A DNA stretch of 64,000 bases from Rhizophagus clarus (lineage: Eukaryota; Glomeromycota; Glomeromycetes; Glomerales; Glomeraceae), in NCBI GenBank assembly GCA_015698045.1, contig BLAL01000011.1:64501-128500 (forward strand), in the 5' to 3' direction. Positions within the stretch are counted from its first letter, which is position 1; the number at the start of each line of letters is the position of its first letter. This document shows, one piece after another, positions 1-11,827 of this stretch. A program made the translations under genes and the position numbers. The notes under the pieces were generated by a model. That model had not been told where the DNA came from, made no database searches, and worked only from the letters and a program-made list of their open reading frames with translations.

Positions 1-785
1 TCTTGACGTTTAGCTATAACGAAAGAGTAGTTTTTGCTAAACTTAAGTTTTTGAAATTGCTGGACGGTAATAGACTTAATTGCCTTTCCATTATATATGT
101 GAACTATATCATTTACTTCATTTTCCTGATAAGTTATAAACTTTTTTGGCCTTTTACATTCAAAGTTGGGATGTTTTCTATCTGGATTGAGTACGAGAGA
201 ATAGTGTCCATTAGTGAGAGTGAGGGTTATTCTTCTTTATGCTGGGCTCTTAAAAATATAAGTATGATCACCTACTACATTGATAGCAATACTTCGAGCT
301 AATCATTCTATTTTTTCAATATAGGCAATTGGAATAGGGTCATCTTGTGCCAAATTTAGATAATCTTTAATGTACTCAGGTTTTTCAATAGTTTGAGGCA
401 TATTCGAATAAGAGCCATAAGCCATTTTTAAGCACTGATAAAGGCAATCATTTGTATCGCCACATCCACCTGATACCACTGGCAAATCTCTCATATAAAT
501 AATAAAATTATCAAACCACTCTGGATCACCTATATTATCAGGCATTTGGCTCTCATCGTAGTGGTCAAGTAAGGAGAAAAGATTTGCATCATCTTTATTA
601 GTAGTCCAGCAACCTGGCTTCTAATTCTCATAAGGAAGTAAGATTTGAAACTGTTTGCCTGGATATCAGGCTTTAAGTTTTTGATCAAGATTTGCAATTC
701 TTTCTCTAGAGAACTGTCGGCCACTAAACTTAACTTCTATGATATCTGGCCTATTTGGTAAATGACGAACTAGTCTTGAAAACAT
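1..785 (-). pseudogene. N-terminal part of probable family-B DNA polymerase, broken, runs off left edge
   Basis: Read on the minus strand from an ATG at 783-785, one frame stays coding-like to position 1 but is interrupted by at least four stops: two before position 600, one at 303-305 and one near 220. The segment GGCGDTNDCLYQCLKMAYGS and the later LTLTNGHYSLVLNPD resemble the N-terminal region of large family-B DNA polymerase-like proteins that I remember as numerous in Rhizophagus; this is recollection, not a search. The polymerase and exonuclease motifs themselves would lie beyond the left edge. It follows the SF3 helicase pseudogene on the same strand with about 80 bp between them, so the two probably come from one replicating element. 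Two of the stops sit where Trp or Arg would be expected, which fits transition-type decay. Family identity is moderate; the broken state is clear. Confidence 0.5.
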
Positions 786-866
786 TTCTTTAAAATATAT
801 AGTATTTATTTAATTACTAATTTTTCATTAATATATTTGAAAAAATAAAATAACTAGCCCTTATAA

Positions 867-3185
867 TTAATCAATTTCACCAAATAAGCCATTATCAGAT
901 AAGCCATCATTATAATCTGATTCGTATTCTTCACCATTGGCCTCCATACATTCACATTCATTTATTTGGCTATGACATTCTATTATCTGTGGTTGTAATT
1001 TTGCAACTTTATAGCCAGAAAGAGGTTCTACAAATACAGTTTTCTTATTCTCGTTGTATCTTTTTAGATAGTTGGCAAGTTTTAAGCATTTTATTTGCCT
1101 ATCTACATTATTATTGTATTTGAGCCATTCTTTTAGCTTATCTATGGCATTACCAAATTTGACGAAATATAGGTTATCTCTTCTTATAATCTTATCAAAT
1201 TCTTCCAATTCGGCTAAGAGGATATCCCAGTTATAGGGGTCATCTTCGTCTATATATTTAGCCCAGCATTCTTTGGCTGTAGAATATAGCTCATCTATCA
1301 TTTCATCACGAGAATTCTTGTACCAGGGCTTTATGTTGTTATATTTATGTCTATCTATCCATTCCCAATATTTGGCAGTATTCATTTTAAGCATGGGATC
1401 TGGATCAACTTTTTGAACTGGCTTTGATACTTCTTGTGATATAGATGGTTCAGCTGGTATAGAAGGACCAGATATTCTGTATGATTCTGGTGCTATTTCT
1501 GGTTCTTCCTCTACTTCTGGTTCTTGTTCTGACTTAGCCGAAGGTGGTATAAGAGTATTTAGTTTTGTTATGAAGTTATCTATTAGGTTTTCAACAGATT
1601 CTGAAGTAACAGGTTGGTCTTCTGTCTCTTCTTGTTCTGACTGAGTATCCATTACTTCCTCCTGCTCACAAACAGAATTAGGAAGTCTTTCAGGTGGAAT
1701 CTCTATAAGAACTTCAGATTCTTTATAACCTTCAGGTACTTCAATATTTTCAGCTTCGTCTATCATATTCTTTTTCATGAATGTTGTATAAAGATCAGCA
1801 TATGGAGCTGAATACTATTGAAGTCTTTTCGATCTCCAACTCTCTTTTGTTTAGCTTTTATTCCAAGCTCTCCTAATGCACGAGTAAATTTCTGTACAGT
1901 GGGGGGCTTTTTATTAGAACTGGCATATGTAGCAAACCAAACTTTAAAATCGTGATATAATACAAATGAGGATTCATTTAGATCTTTATTCTGGATTATA
2001 TATTTTTCTTTAATGAATTCATGAACTTTATTATTATCTCTATTTATCATCATTAGTTTGGTTTTTGTCATAGGGATTTTACGTTCATCAAAATCTGGAT
2101 TAAGCTTTACGTATTCTAATGCATAAGAATAAAAGGCTTTACCAACTTCTGGATCTTTTATAGCCGAATCTAATGGAGCATAATAGTGGTCCATACTAAT
2201 ACCATTATTAACATACTTTTCTGAAATATCTGGAATGAAATATCTTCTATCATTTCTATCTAGCCGAATAGTCTTGCTATTATTACTGTTAATGATTAGA
2301 TTCGTAATATTGGTAACAGGATAAGGTGTTCTATACTTTCTTCTATCATTAAAGTGTCACTATCTATAAAGTCTTTAAGGCGATTTGCAAAAGTAATCCA
2401 ATCTGTGGATTTGAAATTAGACATTTCTTCTAAAATTAATAAGCACTTACCTTCTAGCTCTTTATTAAACTGCCCAGTGATAATTCGTTCATTTGCAGTT
2501 TTCATAGTAATTTTTGGACCAAGTACTCTTTTATGAAGAAATCATATAAGCATTGTTTTACCTGTTCCTGGACCTGAGTATAGAAACATTGTTTTTTGCA
2601 TCTTTTGACCAATAGCAATACGCATGACCAGATTATTCATATAGTAAGCTTGCCTTTTATCTGATGAATAAAGCACTTCTTCTATATGATTGATAATTAG
2701 CTTTACCTGATCACAAATTTCTTGATTAAATTCATGAAATAGAGGTGGATTAGGATAAAGAAAGCCAGCAAATTCATTGATATAGTATCCACCATCTGTA
2801 TCACGATATATTTTAGGCTGAAATTGATTCACTTGAGGAATAAAGAATGGGGTATTTCTAAAGAACCAAGCCTGAATATTAAATGTATCAACTACCTTTC
2901 CTTTATTATCTTTGAATTGTATAGTATCACTTTGGATAAAAGAATCTTCAGCAACTTTTTGAGAATAATGCTTGAAAACTTGATTTTTTGAAAACTACTT
3001 ATATACACCTATATCACTACGTGCAAAGTAACTTATCAGATACTCTTTAGCAGGTGTAAGCTCTTGAAAAGACTTAGCTGAATATAAGAGTACTTTCTAA
3101 GAGTTTTGCTACTAAATTCTCGAGTAGGTGTGGCTAAGAAGAATTGATCACGAGACGCTTTGTGTGATTGGTTTTGGTTACTCAT
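867..3185 (-). pseudogene. D5/NrS-1-like superfamily 3 helicase, broken by five frame disruptions
   Basis: The reading path starts at an ATG (3183-3185) and runs to the stop at 867. It shows an SF3/D5-type helicase: Walker A LYSGPGTGKT near 2555-2585, Walker B CLLILEEMSN near 2430-2460, and a downstream Asn-rich sensor stretch LIINSNNSKTIRLDRNDRRY near 2240-2300. Such helicases unwind DNA at replication origins of DNA viruses and virus-like elements. I recall that similar Rhizophagus proteins carry the NrS-1 polymerase-like helicase domain. Disruptions: a frameshift near 3095, a stop/indel near 2995, an in-frame TGA (2539-2541) exactly where Trp is expected after Walker A, a frameshift near 2320 and one near 1815. 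The last 300 residues (867-1778) are acidic, Pro/Glu-rich and then charged, with no recognised motif. The downstream neighbour is a probable family-B polymerase, supporting a decayed self-replicating element. Confidence 0.75.
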
Positions 3186-5356
3186 TGTTAGTTAGATATT
3201 TTAGTAAAAGCTTTGTTTAATTTATTTTTTAGATACCTATATATTGACTATGTTTAATTACGATTTTTTTGGTATATTTGTATGCTATTAGGAGGCATAG
3301 AAATTTGGTACGAGTAGGTATATATAGGTAGTTGGTACAAGAAGTGATGCTATATATACCCAATATTTTGGTACAAAGAGCGAAATTTTTCTTAGGACTA
3401 ATTTTGGACCAATTTTTGACCAGGGTTGATAGCGAAATTGGCATTCTGAAGGCTTTAGAAAAGTAAAATAGATACTTTTGAAGTCTGAAGTAAGTCCGGT
3501 CATTGGTCTGAGAATTTTTTCCAAAAAGTTTTATATTATAAGCGCTATATATAGGTATATATGTATATAGTGTCTGGAGTTGGATAATATTTTTTAGGAA
3601 TTGTCTTCGTACCATTAGACCATACTGATGTTGTATATAATTTTACCTTTATTTTGTTGATTTAATGGTAATTTGATATGTTTTCTGGTCTGAGGACTGG
3701 TTTGAGGATGGTCTGAGGAGCATATATAGGAGGTCAGACCAAGGGATAGGGTATTTATCTATAGTATTGTTAGAGACGCACCGTAAAGGCGCTGGGAGGC
3801 TAACTGGATAGGAGATCTGATCAAGTTCCAAACGGAGTTGGGATGTATACTGGGGGCTTTAGCCACAGCCTTATGAAAAAACTGTGTGTGATTTTCGTTG
3901 AATTAACATTCAATTAAATTTACTACAATTTCACTACAATTTCTATATATTTGACCGTACAATAATTATGCAATAATTGTGCTAAAAATTGCAATAAATC
4001 ACACAATAATTGCATTGTAATTCGTACAATAATTATCCTATTTTTGTCCTGAATTTATATGATTATTGTCCAATTTTTGAGCCAAATTTTAGGCCGAATT
4101 TTAGGTATTATAATAGGTCAAATACTAAAATTTTACAGTAATGACAGGCAAATTTATAAAGTAAAATTATGAATTTTTATTAATTTAAAATATAAAAATA
4201 TACAAAATATTCATAAATAAAATACTATATTTTGATATAAATCATAAATGTAGAAAATATAAGAAAATAAAATATAGTATGTTAGTAACAGTAAAGTATC
4301 AAAGGGGAGTAAATTATTAGTGTAAGAAAATTATAAGTATTAAAATAAAAAGTATGAAGTTAGTAAAGAAAGAAAATTAGTAGTGTTGAAAAATAAATTA
4401 TTAGTATTAGTAATATATAAAAAATATGATTAGCAAGTATTAAAAGTAATAATAAATTATTAGTGTTAGTAGTAAAAAAAGTATGAAGTTAGTAAATAAG
4501 CAAGTTAATAATGTTAAAATGTAAAAAAGTTAGGAAAATAAATAAAAAAATAATAGAAAACAAGTTTTTCTTACCTGAAATTTTGAAGTTAAAAAAAAGG
4601 TTTTTAAAAAAAAACAAATATTTCGTATCATATTTATTTTGACGATCAGATCACGTGATTAATATACAGTTTTAAGATGCATAAATCTGGCCAAATTATA
4701 ATTCTAGCCGGAACTAATTCTGTAACTTAAAAAAGTTTGGATTTTTTTTAGTTACGAAGCACTATAAAAATTATACCAATAGGTCCAGAAGATACCCATT
4801 TATAAACAAATATGCAGTTGAATTTTGTGTAAACTTACTGCATAAATCACTTAGGAAAATATATTTGTAATGAAGGTTAAAAGTGGTCTATTTGCCCCAA
4901 AAAGTGGTCAAATATTGTATGGTAAGATTACTCAAAAATTGAATGCTTTCTGTATCTTAAATACAAATTTTATACTCTAAAATTTTTATTGCATAAAAAT
5001 TGAACATTTTCTATATATATTTTAAATTTAAGTTTATTTTCAATTGTATAAAAATTGCACACTTTTAACACACTATAAATTAGGGAACGGTAAACCGTTG
5101 TGTAGTCCGGAGCAAATTTACAATCATGTGACATGTCAGTTGTCCAAATTAGCCACTTTCAATGTTTCCAGCCACGCATGGCTGATCTTATATATTATAT
5201 ACTCCAATTTATATGCTAGTCTAATCTAAGTAAATGCTATTTAATAGCTTAATAATTCATGTAATAAGACCACAGATTACTAGTGGATTACTAGCGAATT
5301 ACTAAGATTGCTAAGTTAGGTAAATCCCAATCGAATACAGGACATCATTAGAAATT
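3186..5356. other. AT-rich non-coding stretch upstream of the helicase
   Basis: No supported gene. 3640-3850 is less AT-rich than its surroundings but has no recognisable product on either strand. 3890-4150 contains repeated AATTGCA/CAATAATTG words, and 4260-4560 repeats of TTAGTA/AGTATTA. A short inverted word (AATTATAATTCTAGCCGGAA, near 4695) belongs to the dispersed AATTCTGGCCAGAATT family also seen at 40.3, 47.5 and 49.9 kb. Confidence 0.5.
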
Positions 5357-5476
5357 GCGGGCTACGGTTTGTGGGTACAATGGCAAGATTGCGTGTTATG
5401 GCTTGCAGTAACAATGACAAGATTGCGGGCTACAGTTTGTAAAAACAAACAAGAATGCAAGTTACGGTTTACGCAA
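5357..5476. repeat. 34-bp tandem repeat, about 3.5 imperfect units
   Basis: Units begin at 5357, 5391, 5425 and 5457. The shared frame is GCGGGCTACGGTTTG, then a variable middle, then ACAAGATT. The first two units are 34 bp, the third 32 bp and the fourth partial. It lies about 400 bp before the Helitron start codon, so it may sit inside the Helitron left flank, but I could not locate the Helitron terminus. Confidence 0.75.
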
Positions 5477-7334
5477 AATGTAGCTATGGTTATTTGTGTA
5501 TTCATTATTTTATGTAAATAAAATATACTGCTTAATCATGTAATTATCTGATCAAATAAAGTATACCGTTTATTTTAATAATGTAATTATCTAAAATAAT
5601 AAAATACACGGCACAGAATTTACAATTATTTAACGTCTAAATTTAGTCATCATTGTATTTCATGAATGTTCTGATTTGGTACTTTCTCTAGCTTAAAAGA
5701 GATTATCAGAAAGCATTGTATAAGAATGACTCAGTTTCGCTCATAAAATCTGTAAATGTTAACAATTGATAATAAAGAGTGAGATTCGAACAGATATAAA
5801 TGCCTAAGATTCCCGTGCGCTTCGCATTAAATTAGTTCATTTGAAAGTAAATTAAAATGAATAATCAAACTACTAACCCCGAGACACTCAGAAAGCGAAA
5901 TAGTAAAAAAAAAGAAATGCCCAAATAATATTCAGCACGACTTCAACATGAACGTGAAAGAAAACGCCAAAAAAGAGCCGAAGAAACGGATGAAGCAAGA
6001 GATGCGTGTCTTGCAAGAACTCGAGAACAAAAAAATTGGAAATGAGCATCGGAGTCCATTGAAGAACGTGAAGCGTGACTTATCCGTGAACATGAGTACA
6101 AGCGCATGACGCGTAATAGTAGACGAACTCAATCCCATCAAGAAACGCCTGAGCAAAATCAAATTAACGCAGACAACTCAGCTACGCATGTCAGACCATC
6201 AGCGACTAATATCAGTGAAGACAATCATAGAGTTTTGCAGAAGTTCCGATCCAAGATAAACAATATCGATTACAAACTTTGTCCAGAATGTAACAAACAA
6301 ATCCCATTAATGGTGCTTGTCAAGAAAATGTACCGTCGTTGCTATGCGGAGGGAAGAAGAAAACCTAGGGAAAATGATGAGAATCAAGAGGAAGAACCTA
6401 AAAGATTTTCTAAGGAAAATAATATGGATCCAGGGGAAGTACCAGAGGAACTACAAGGTCTTACAGAAATTGAAGAAATGTTAATCGCATAAGTTTTCAT
6501 GGTAATGTCAGTATACAGACTTTGAGGTGGGCAATACGGATACCATGGAAACGTCATAAACTTCCCTCAAGGCGTACAAGAATTTACAACACACCTTCCA
6601 CATCATCCATCATCATTAAACATACTCATTGTACACCATCAATCAGCAAACGATTCAATGGCGTTTAGGGATTTTAAAGTACGACGGAATAAAGTTGCAA
6701 GAGTATTACTGTGGCTAAAAGGAAATAATCGTTACTATGCTAACGTAACCATTGATAACGAAACACTCAATTCCTTACCTGAAGACGATTTCATTGTTGG
6801 CATACTTCCGCAACTTCATGATGATCACTTAATTGACGAAAATTTAGATGATATAGGAAATGGAGATTATGTAAAAAATGGAGATAATGCGATAACGCGT
6901 ACCTTTGTACGGTTACTTCCTACTGATAAATGCGAAGAGGCTGCCATTAACGATACTCTTGATCGTATACAAAATCAAAATCCTCACATGTTATGGCCAG
7001 AAATCAATGGTAGTCCAATAAATGAATTCCAAACAGTAGGATATATTGTACGTGCATTCTCGACGCTTTACCCAACTGGACAAGCTGACCTTCGTGCTAA
7101 GCGTGTAAAGGACATTAAACCAGCCGAATATTTCAGACATTTGATGTGGTATAAAGATGGTAGATTTGCACGGCATACGCGCTGGAGATATATCAGGAAA
7201 TTTTTTCAGAAGATATACATCGATAATTATCACTTTATCGATAAATATTGTATTTATAAATCGATGGTCAACATAATGTGATAATATTCGATAATTATCT
7301 CACAATTATACAACGATATTTAACTTTTTCTAAA

Positions 7335-7621
7335 ATAATCGTACTGATAATTTGCGATATTGACAATTATCAAAAATAATCTCGACGATGATTTGCGATG
7401 TTGGCAATTATCAAAAATAATCACACTGATAATTTGCGATGTCGACAGTTATCGAAAATAATCACACTGATAATTTGCGATATTGACAATTATCAAAAAT
7501 AATCTCAACGATGATTTGCAATATTGACAATTATCAAAAATAATCACACTGATAATTTGCGATATTGACAATTATCAAAAATAATCTCAACGATGATTTG
7601 CGATATTGACAATTATCAAAA
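7335..7621. repeat. Subterminal 41-bp tandem repeat, seven units
   Basis: Seven consecutive 41-bp units (7 x 41 = 287) starting at 7335, each opening with ATAATC and closing with GACAATTATCAAAA. Two variants differ at the start, CACACTGATAA and CTCAACGATGA, in the order A, B, A, A, B, A, B (unit 1 reads GTACTGATAA). The array lies 143 bp from the left terminus of the nested transposon. In CACTA elements such arrays are transposase-binding sites; that role here is inference. Confidence 0.9.
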
Positions 7622-7724
7622 ATAATCAAGTTAAATCCATTATTTATTGTTTCATTAATAAATCATAAAACGCACTCATATACAAATGAATACTAAGAAT
7701 ATTAATCTAATTTTATTTTACACC

Positions 7725-10602
7725 TTAAAAAATATACGTATTAACAAAATATTCATTTTCACAGTTATTTCTTGGTATAATGTGAACTGACATATCAACC
7801 GAATCTAAGTAAACACATGTATATTGATCAGTTAGCCATAATCTTGGACAGTCGTATATGATCTCTTCTTCTTGTACTTCTTCATACCATCGTAACAAAG
7901 CAAGATTTACTGGCTCTTTTAAACCTTTTGCAGAAAATTCCAATAATAAAAGTGCCTAAATTTAATCTAGTTAATAACATATCATCATGACAAAAATCTT
8001 AATAAAAAATTTTAAGCATATCATACCTTTCCATACCATGCAGTTTCTTCGGAAGAGACTACTACATCACTGAACCATTCATTACCATAAAAGGTTCCTG
8101 CTGTTTGGATAATATCAGTTGATTCAACAGCTACACTAGAATATATTTTAAAATGCCCAGATTCATAATCATATTCTAACTCATTTTCCGTCAAAAACTC
8201 TTCAAAACCTGCATGAAGGTTATCAAACCCTTCTTTATACAGATGATGGATATCGGTGTCTTGTTTTATTTTAGAAACTGTTGTTTCAATTTCAGTAAAT
8301 TTGAACTCCCATAAAAGATTTCGAAATCCACTAGATCTCCTTATCGTAGGTTTTTTTTGTTTCAAGGCTAAATATTGACGTCGCACCTATCGTATCAAAT
8401 TTAAATTAATCGATTAAAATAGATTATGACGAAACAGATCATATAACATTACCGTAGTTAACATTTGTGGAACATAATTTCTTTTATTTGTCATTCGATA
8501 TGGAGTTTTAACGCTCTTCTTATGCAAAGTTTCATATGTTTCTGTTGACATCCCATTCATCGAACCATAAAGTCGAATTGACAGAATTACATAATAACGA
8601 AACACGTGAAGTTTAGGTATTTTACAGTGACTTGGAGAATATTCGGCAAATATCGTTACAAATTCTTGACAGAATTCAGTTATTAACGTCTAGTAATAGT
8701 AGTAATAAATTTTTAAAAACTGAAATTAAATACTAATTAAAGATTTGGTTTAGAATTAATAATCGATATTTATCTTTAATTCTGTTAACTCGGTATCCGT
8801 AAATGACTCCTGACGCAACTTCATATACATTACCAAATATTTATGAAAAATGTTGCACAGTCTCTTACATGGTATTCCACCTTCTTTATAATCATTGTAT
8901 AAATTATCTATAATGAAAATAATCACTTTCATTATATTACGATAATCATTGGCAGTAAATTTAGATATATTTTCCAATCCGTTTTTTAATATTATTAAGC
9001 CTGGATATCGTGGGATTGTGCATAATCTGTGGTCCATATCTTTTACTGCTCTATTACTGACCTTTCAGTATAGCAATTCACGAGTAAATTCTATGAGATA
9101 CTTTATTACTCCAAGGTCGAGTAAATGCATACGATCTGGAGCAGTCGCCTCATAAATATTAAAATCGTCAAAATCCCAAAAATAATTAAACTCCTTATGA
9201 ATCGAAAATTCACTTGCTTGATTCTCACTAATAGCCAGTTTCATCTTTTCTGGAGTTCGTAAATCAATATGAGATAATGCCATATTATTAAGATCTTCAT
9301 TATTTATCAAGCAATAATAATATGGTCGTTTAGAAGTTGATGAAAGATATGTTGCGGTAAATGCTCCTGCTTCCGCCATATCAGCAAGGATAACCAATAA
9401 TTTTGGTGTAAATGGATGTATTTCATTTTGAACAACTAAATACATGTCATTTTGATTCATTATCGGCGATAATAATATTCGGAGACATCTCTGAAAAATG
9501 AGTCTCTGTAATCTTCGGAAAGACTCAGAATTTCTTGTAGTATTATCTTTTGCTTTCAATTTTGGCAAATAACCAATAAGTACTTTAGCGTTAGGTTTAT
9601 TTCGCTACTAATTTGGTATATTTCTGAGTGAAATATATATAGGATGTTCAGAAGTTTTGCCCAGATGATCACAAGTTGTGGAATCGGCGTAGATTATTAT
9701 CGATAATAATTTGTTATCGATAGGAATTTTATTTTCCGTGATATACCACCAATTACTTTCGAATTGTTCACCATAAGTCTTAATCAATGTATTGTAATTT
9801 TTATACTTAAAAACAAATTCTTCATTCATTTTGGATTGAAGAAGCAGAACTTTAATTCCATGAATTATCGGTTGATAATAAAAAGAATAATCTTTATCCT
9901 GGAATTTCGTGATAAGGACTTTTTTAAATTTCATATAAGGAAATTCGTTAATATCAAGAAATCTACGACCTTCCTTAGTATTTATTGGTAATGGGTTTTT
10001 TCGGCCTCTTGTCTGCTTTTATTGATTAACTTAATTATCCTATCACCGCAAGAATTAGATAATTGATATTCCATAACAATTTCCATGAATTCATGATAAA
10101 TGTCGTTCGGCCATTCAGTGTTAGGTGGATGTGTTTTGTCTCTTATTGCATCATCTAGTGTGGTCCCACAAAAATCTTCAGCATCGATAGATAACGAGTA
10201 TGTTAAGTCAACTTCATTATCCTCATTATCGTCGTCATCAAATTCACCACTTTCCTCATCTGACTTATCGTTGTCATCAAATTCCCCACTTTCCTCATCC
10301 GACTCTTCAGAAATTTGTAAATTTTCATGAGATTCTACGGGTTGTTCTAATGTTATTTTCGATTCAGATTCGTCATCTTTCATTGAAAGATCATCATCCC
10401 AAAGATCAGATTCTTCATGATATGGCACTTTTGATACTTCTTTATCATCATCATCCCAGAGATTAGGTTCTTCGTGTGGCATGTTTGATTGAAAGGTTAC
10501 TTCTTCATCTTCGTCAATATATTGATGCTTGTCCGAAATATGTCATTTTAATGCATAAGTTGACGAAAAAGTACATGAACAATATGAACATTTATAGGTC
10601 AT
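7725..10602 (-). pseudogene. Plavaka-like (KDZ/CACTA-group) transposase with C2H2 finger, multi-exon, decayed
   Basis: The start ATG is 10600-10602. Order on the protein: an N-terminal C2H2 finger (CSYC ... HISDKH, with one TGA where Arg is expected), an acidic Asp/Glu/Ser-rich linker (about 10030-10480), then the transposase core. The core shows YADSTTCDHLGKTSEHPIYI (about 9620-9690), GYLPKLK, and APDRMHLLDLGV (about 9100-9150), which match the Plavaka family as I know it. Clean GT-AG introns lie at 8387-8452 (66 bp) and 7956-8026 (71 bp); a further exon is 8453-8689, with the intron before it less certain. The last exon is 7725-7955. Damage: a frameshift near 9990, a double TAG near 9606, a TGA at 9062-9064, and the TGA in the finger. 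It is the only catalytic gene of the nested element and is divergent from the accessory gene at 11828. Confidence 0.8.
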
Positions 10603-10981
10603 TTTGAGTGATTTTAGCGATAGTGAACGGAACCAAATTTTATGAAAGTGAATTTATTGCCTGAACAAAACTAGTAAAAACGGAATTTATTGCCTGAACA
10701 AAACCAAAAAATGATGTAATATATATATTTCATTATTTCAGCTTTACTAGTAGTAGATGACGATCAGTTTTATTAGTAAACAATACAGATATTTTTAGAC
10801 TTTTCTTAATTGTATTGTTGATCTATTTAATTTTTGAGTACAACAATTAAATATGCATCATTATATCTCGATTAATTGTATTGTTTTGTATTGTTAAATT
10901 TTCAAATAATTTATTTAATTTTGAGTAATTGAAAGAGATCGATACCATTTACTACTATGATTGGATATTTTCAGTTAACTA
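10603..10981. promoter_or_regulatory. Upstream region of the transposase, left half of divergent intergenic segment
   Basis: AT-rich spacer between two divergent genes. GGAATTTATTGCCTGAACAA-like words occur twice near 10650-10700. It must hold the minus-strand promoter, but no clear TATA or initiator could be assigned. Confidence 0.35.
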
Positions 10982-11395
10982 ATGTGCATTGTTACCGTAT
11001 CCCTCGAATTTATTTACAAATAATTAATATGCATTGTTATCCCTCGAATTTATTTACAATTAACTAATATACATTGTTATCCCTCGAATTTATTTAATTT
11101 TAGAGTACAATTAACACTAATGTGCATTGTTACCGTATCCCTCGAATTTATTTACAAATAATTAATATGCATCGTTATCCCTCGAATTTATTTACAATTA
11201 ACTAATATACATTGTTATCCCTCAAATTTATTTAATTTTAGAGTACAATTAACACTAATGTGCATTGTTACCGTATCCCTCGAATTTATTTACAAATAAT
11301 TAATATGCATCATTATCCCTCGAATTTATTTACAATTAACTAATATACATTGTTATCCCTCGAATTCATTTAATTTTGAGTACAATTAACTAATA
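10982..11395. repeat. 138-bp tandem repeat, three units, with internal ATCCCTCGAATTTATTTA sub-repeats
   Basis: The phrase ATGTGCATTGTTACCG begins at 10982, 11120 and 11258, giving an exact period of 138 bp. Each unit carries three copies of ATCCCTCGAATTTATTTA with TAATATGCAT/TAATATACAT words between. A degraded tail of the same words continues to about 11480. It lies centrally between the two divergent genes of the nested transposon, where a shared enhancer or binding platform would be expected. Confidence 0.9.
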
Positions 11396-11827
11396 TGCGT
11401 CGTTATCCCTTGTTTAATCCATTTAATTTTGAGTACAATTAACTAATATGCATCATTATAATATTTTAATTATGCATTACAATTAATAACGCGTCGCTAT
11501 AATAATTTAATTAGTATGCATTATAATTATTTACGCGTCACATCGAGTTTTACTGATCTAAATAGTTTATCAAACTTTAGAAAAGTTTATATATAGGATC
11601 TTTTCAACCTTTTTTTTAAACTTTTTTTATCTCTGATTTTACATTCAAATTTTCTTCAATTCTTTTTCGTCCGCTTCTTCTTCAATCCTTTTTCATCTGC
11701 TTCTTCTTCAATCCTTTTTCGTTCGCTCCTTTTTCCACTTTATACTAAATTTTTCTTCACTTTTCTTTAGTCTAACCATTTATATCTTTCTTTTTTTACT
11801 AATTTGTTTCAAACCTTTTTTAAAAAA
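11396..11827 (+). promoter_or_regulatory. Leader region of the accessory gene with pyrimidine tracts
   Basis: Between the tandem repeats and the ATG lie GTTTATATATAGGATC (about 11585-11600), a plausible TATA box, and then a pyrimidine-rich leader with repeated CTTCTTCAATCCTTTTTC from about 11655 to 11735. TATA followed by pyrimidine-rich sequence fits a Pol II start region for the gene at 11828. Confidence 0.5.

Noticed and set aside
3649..3831. 60-residue minus-strand frame in a G/C-richer patch
   Set aside because: No recognisable domain and no ATG context; left as non-coding.
7335..7621. CRISPR-like appearance of regular 41-bp repeats
   Set aside because: There are no unique spacers (the units are directly adjacent), and the window is eukaryotic.
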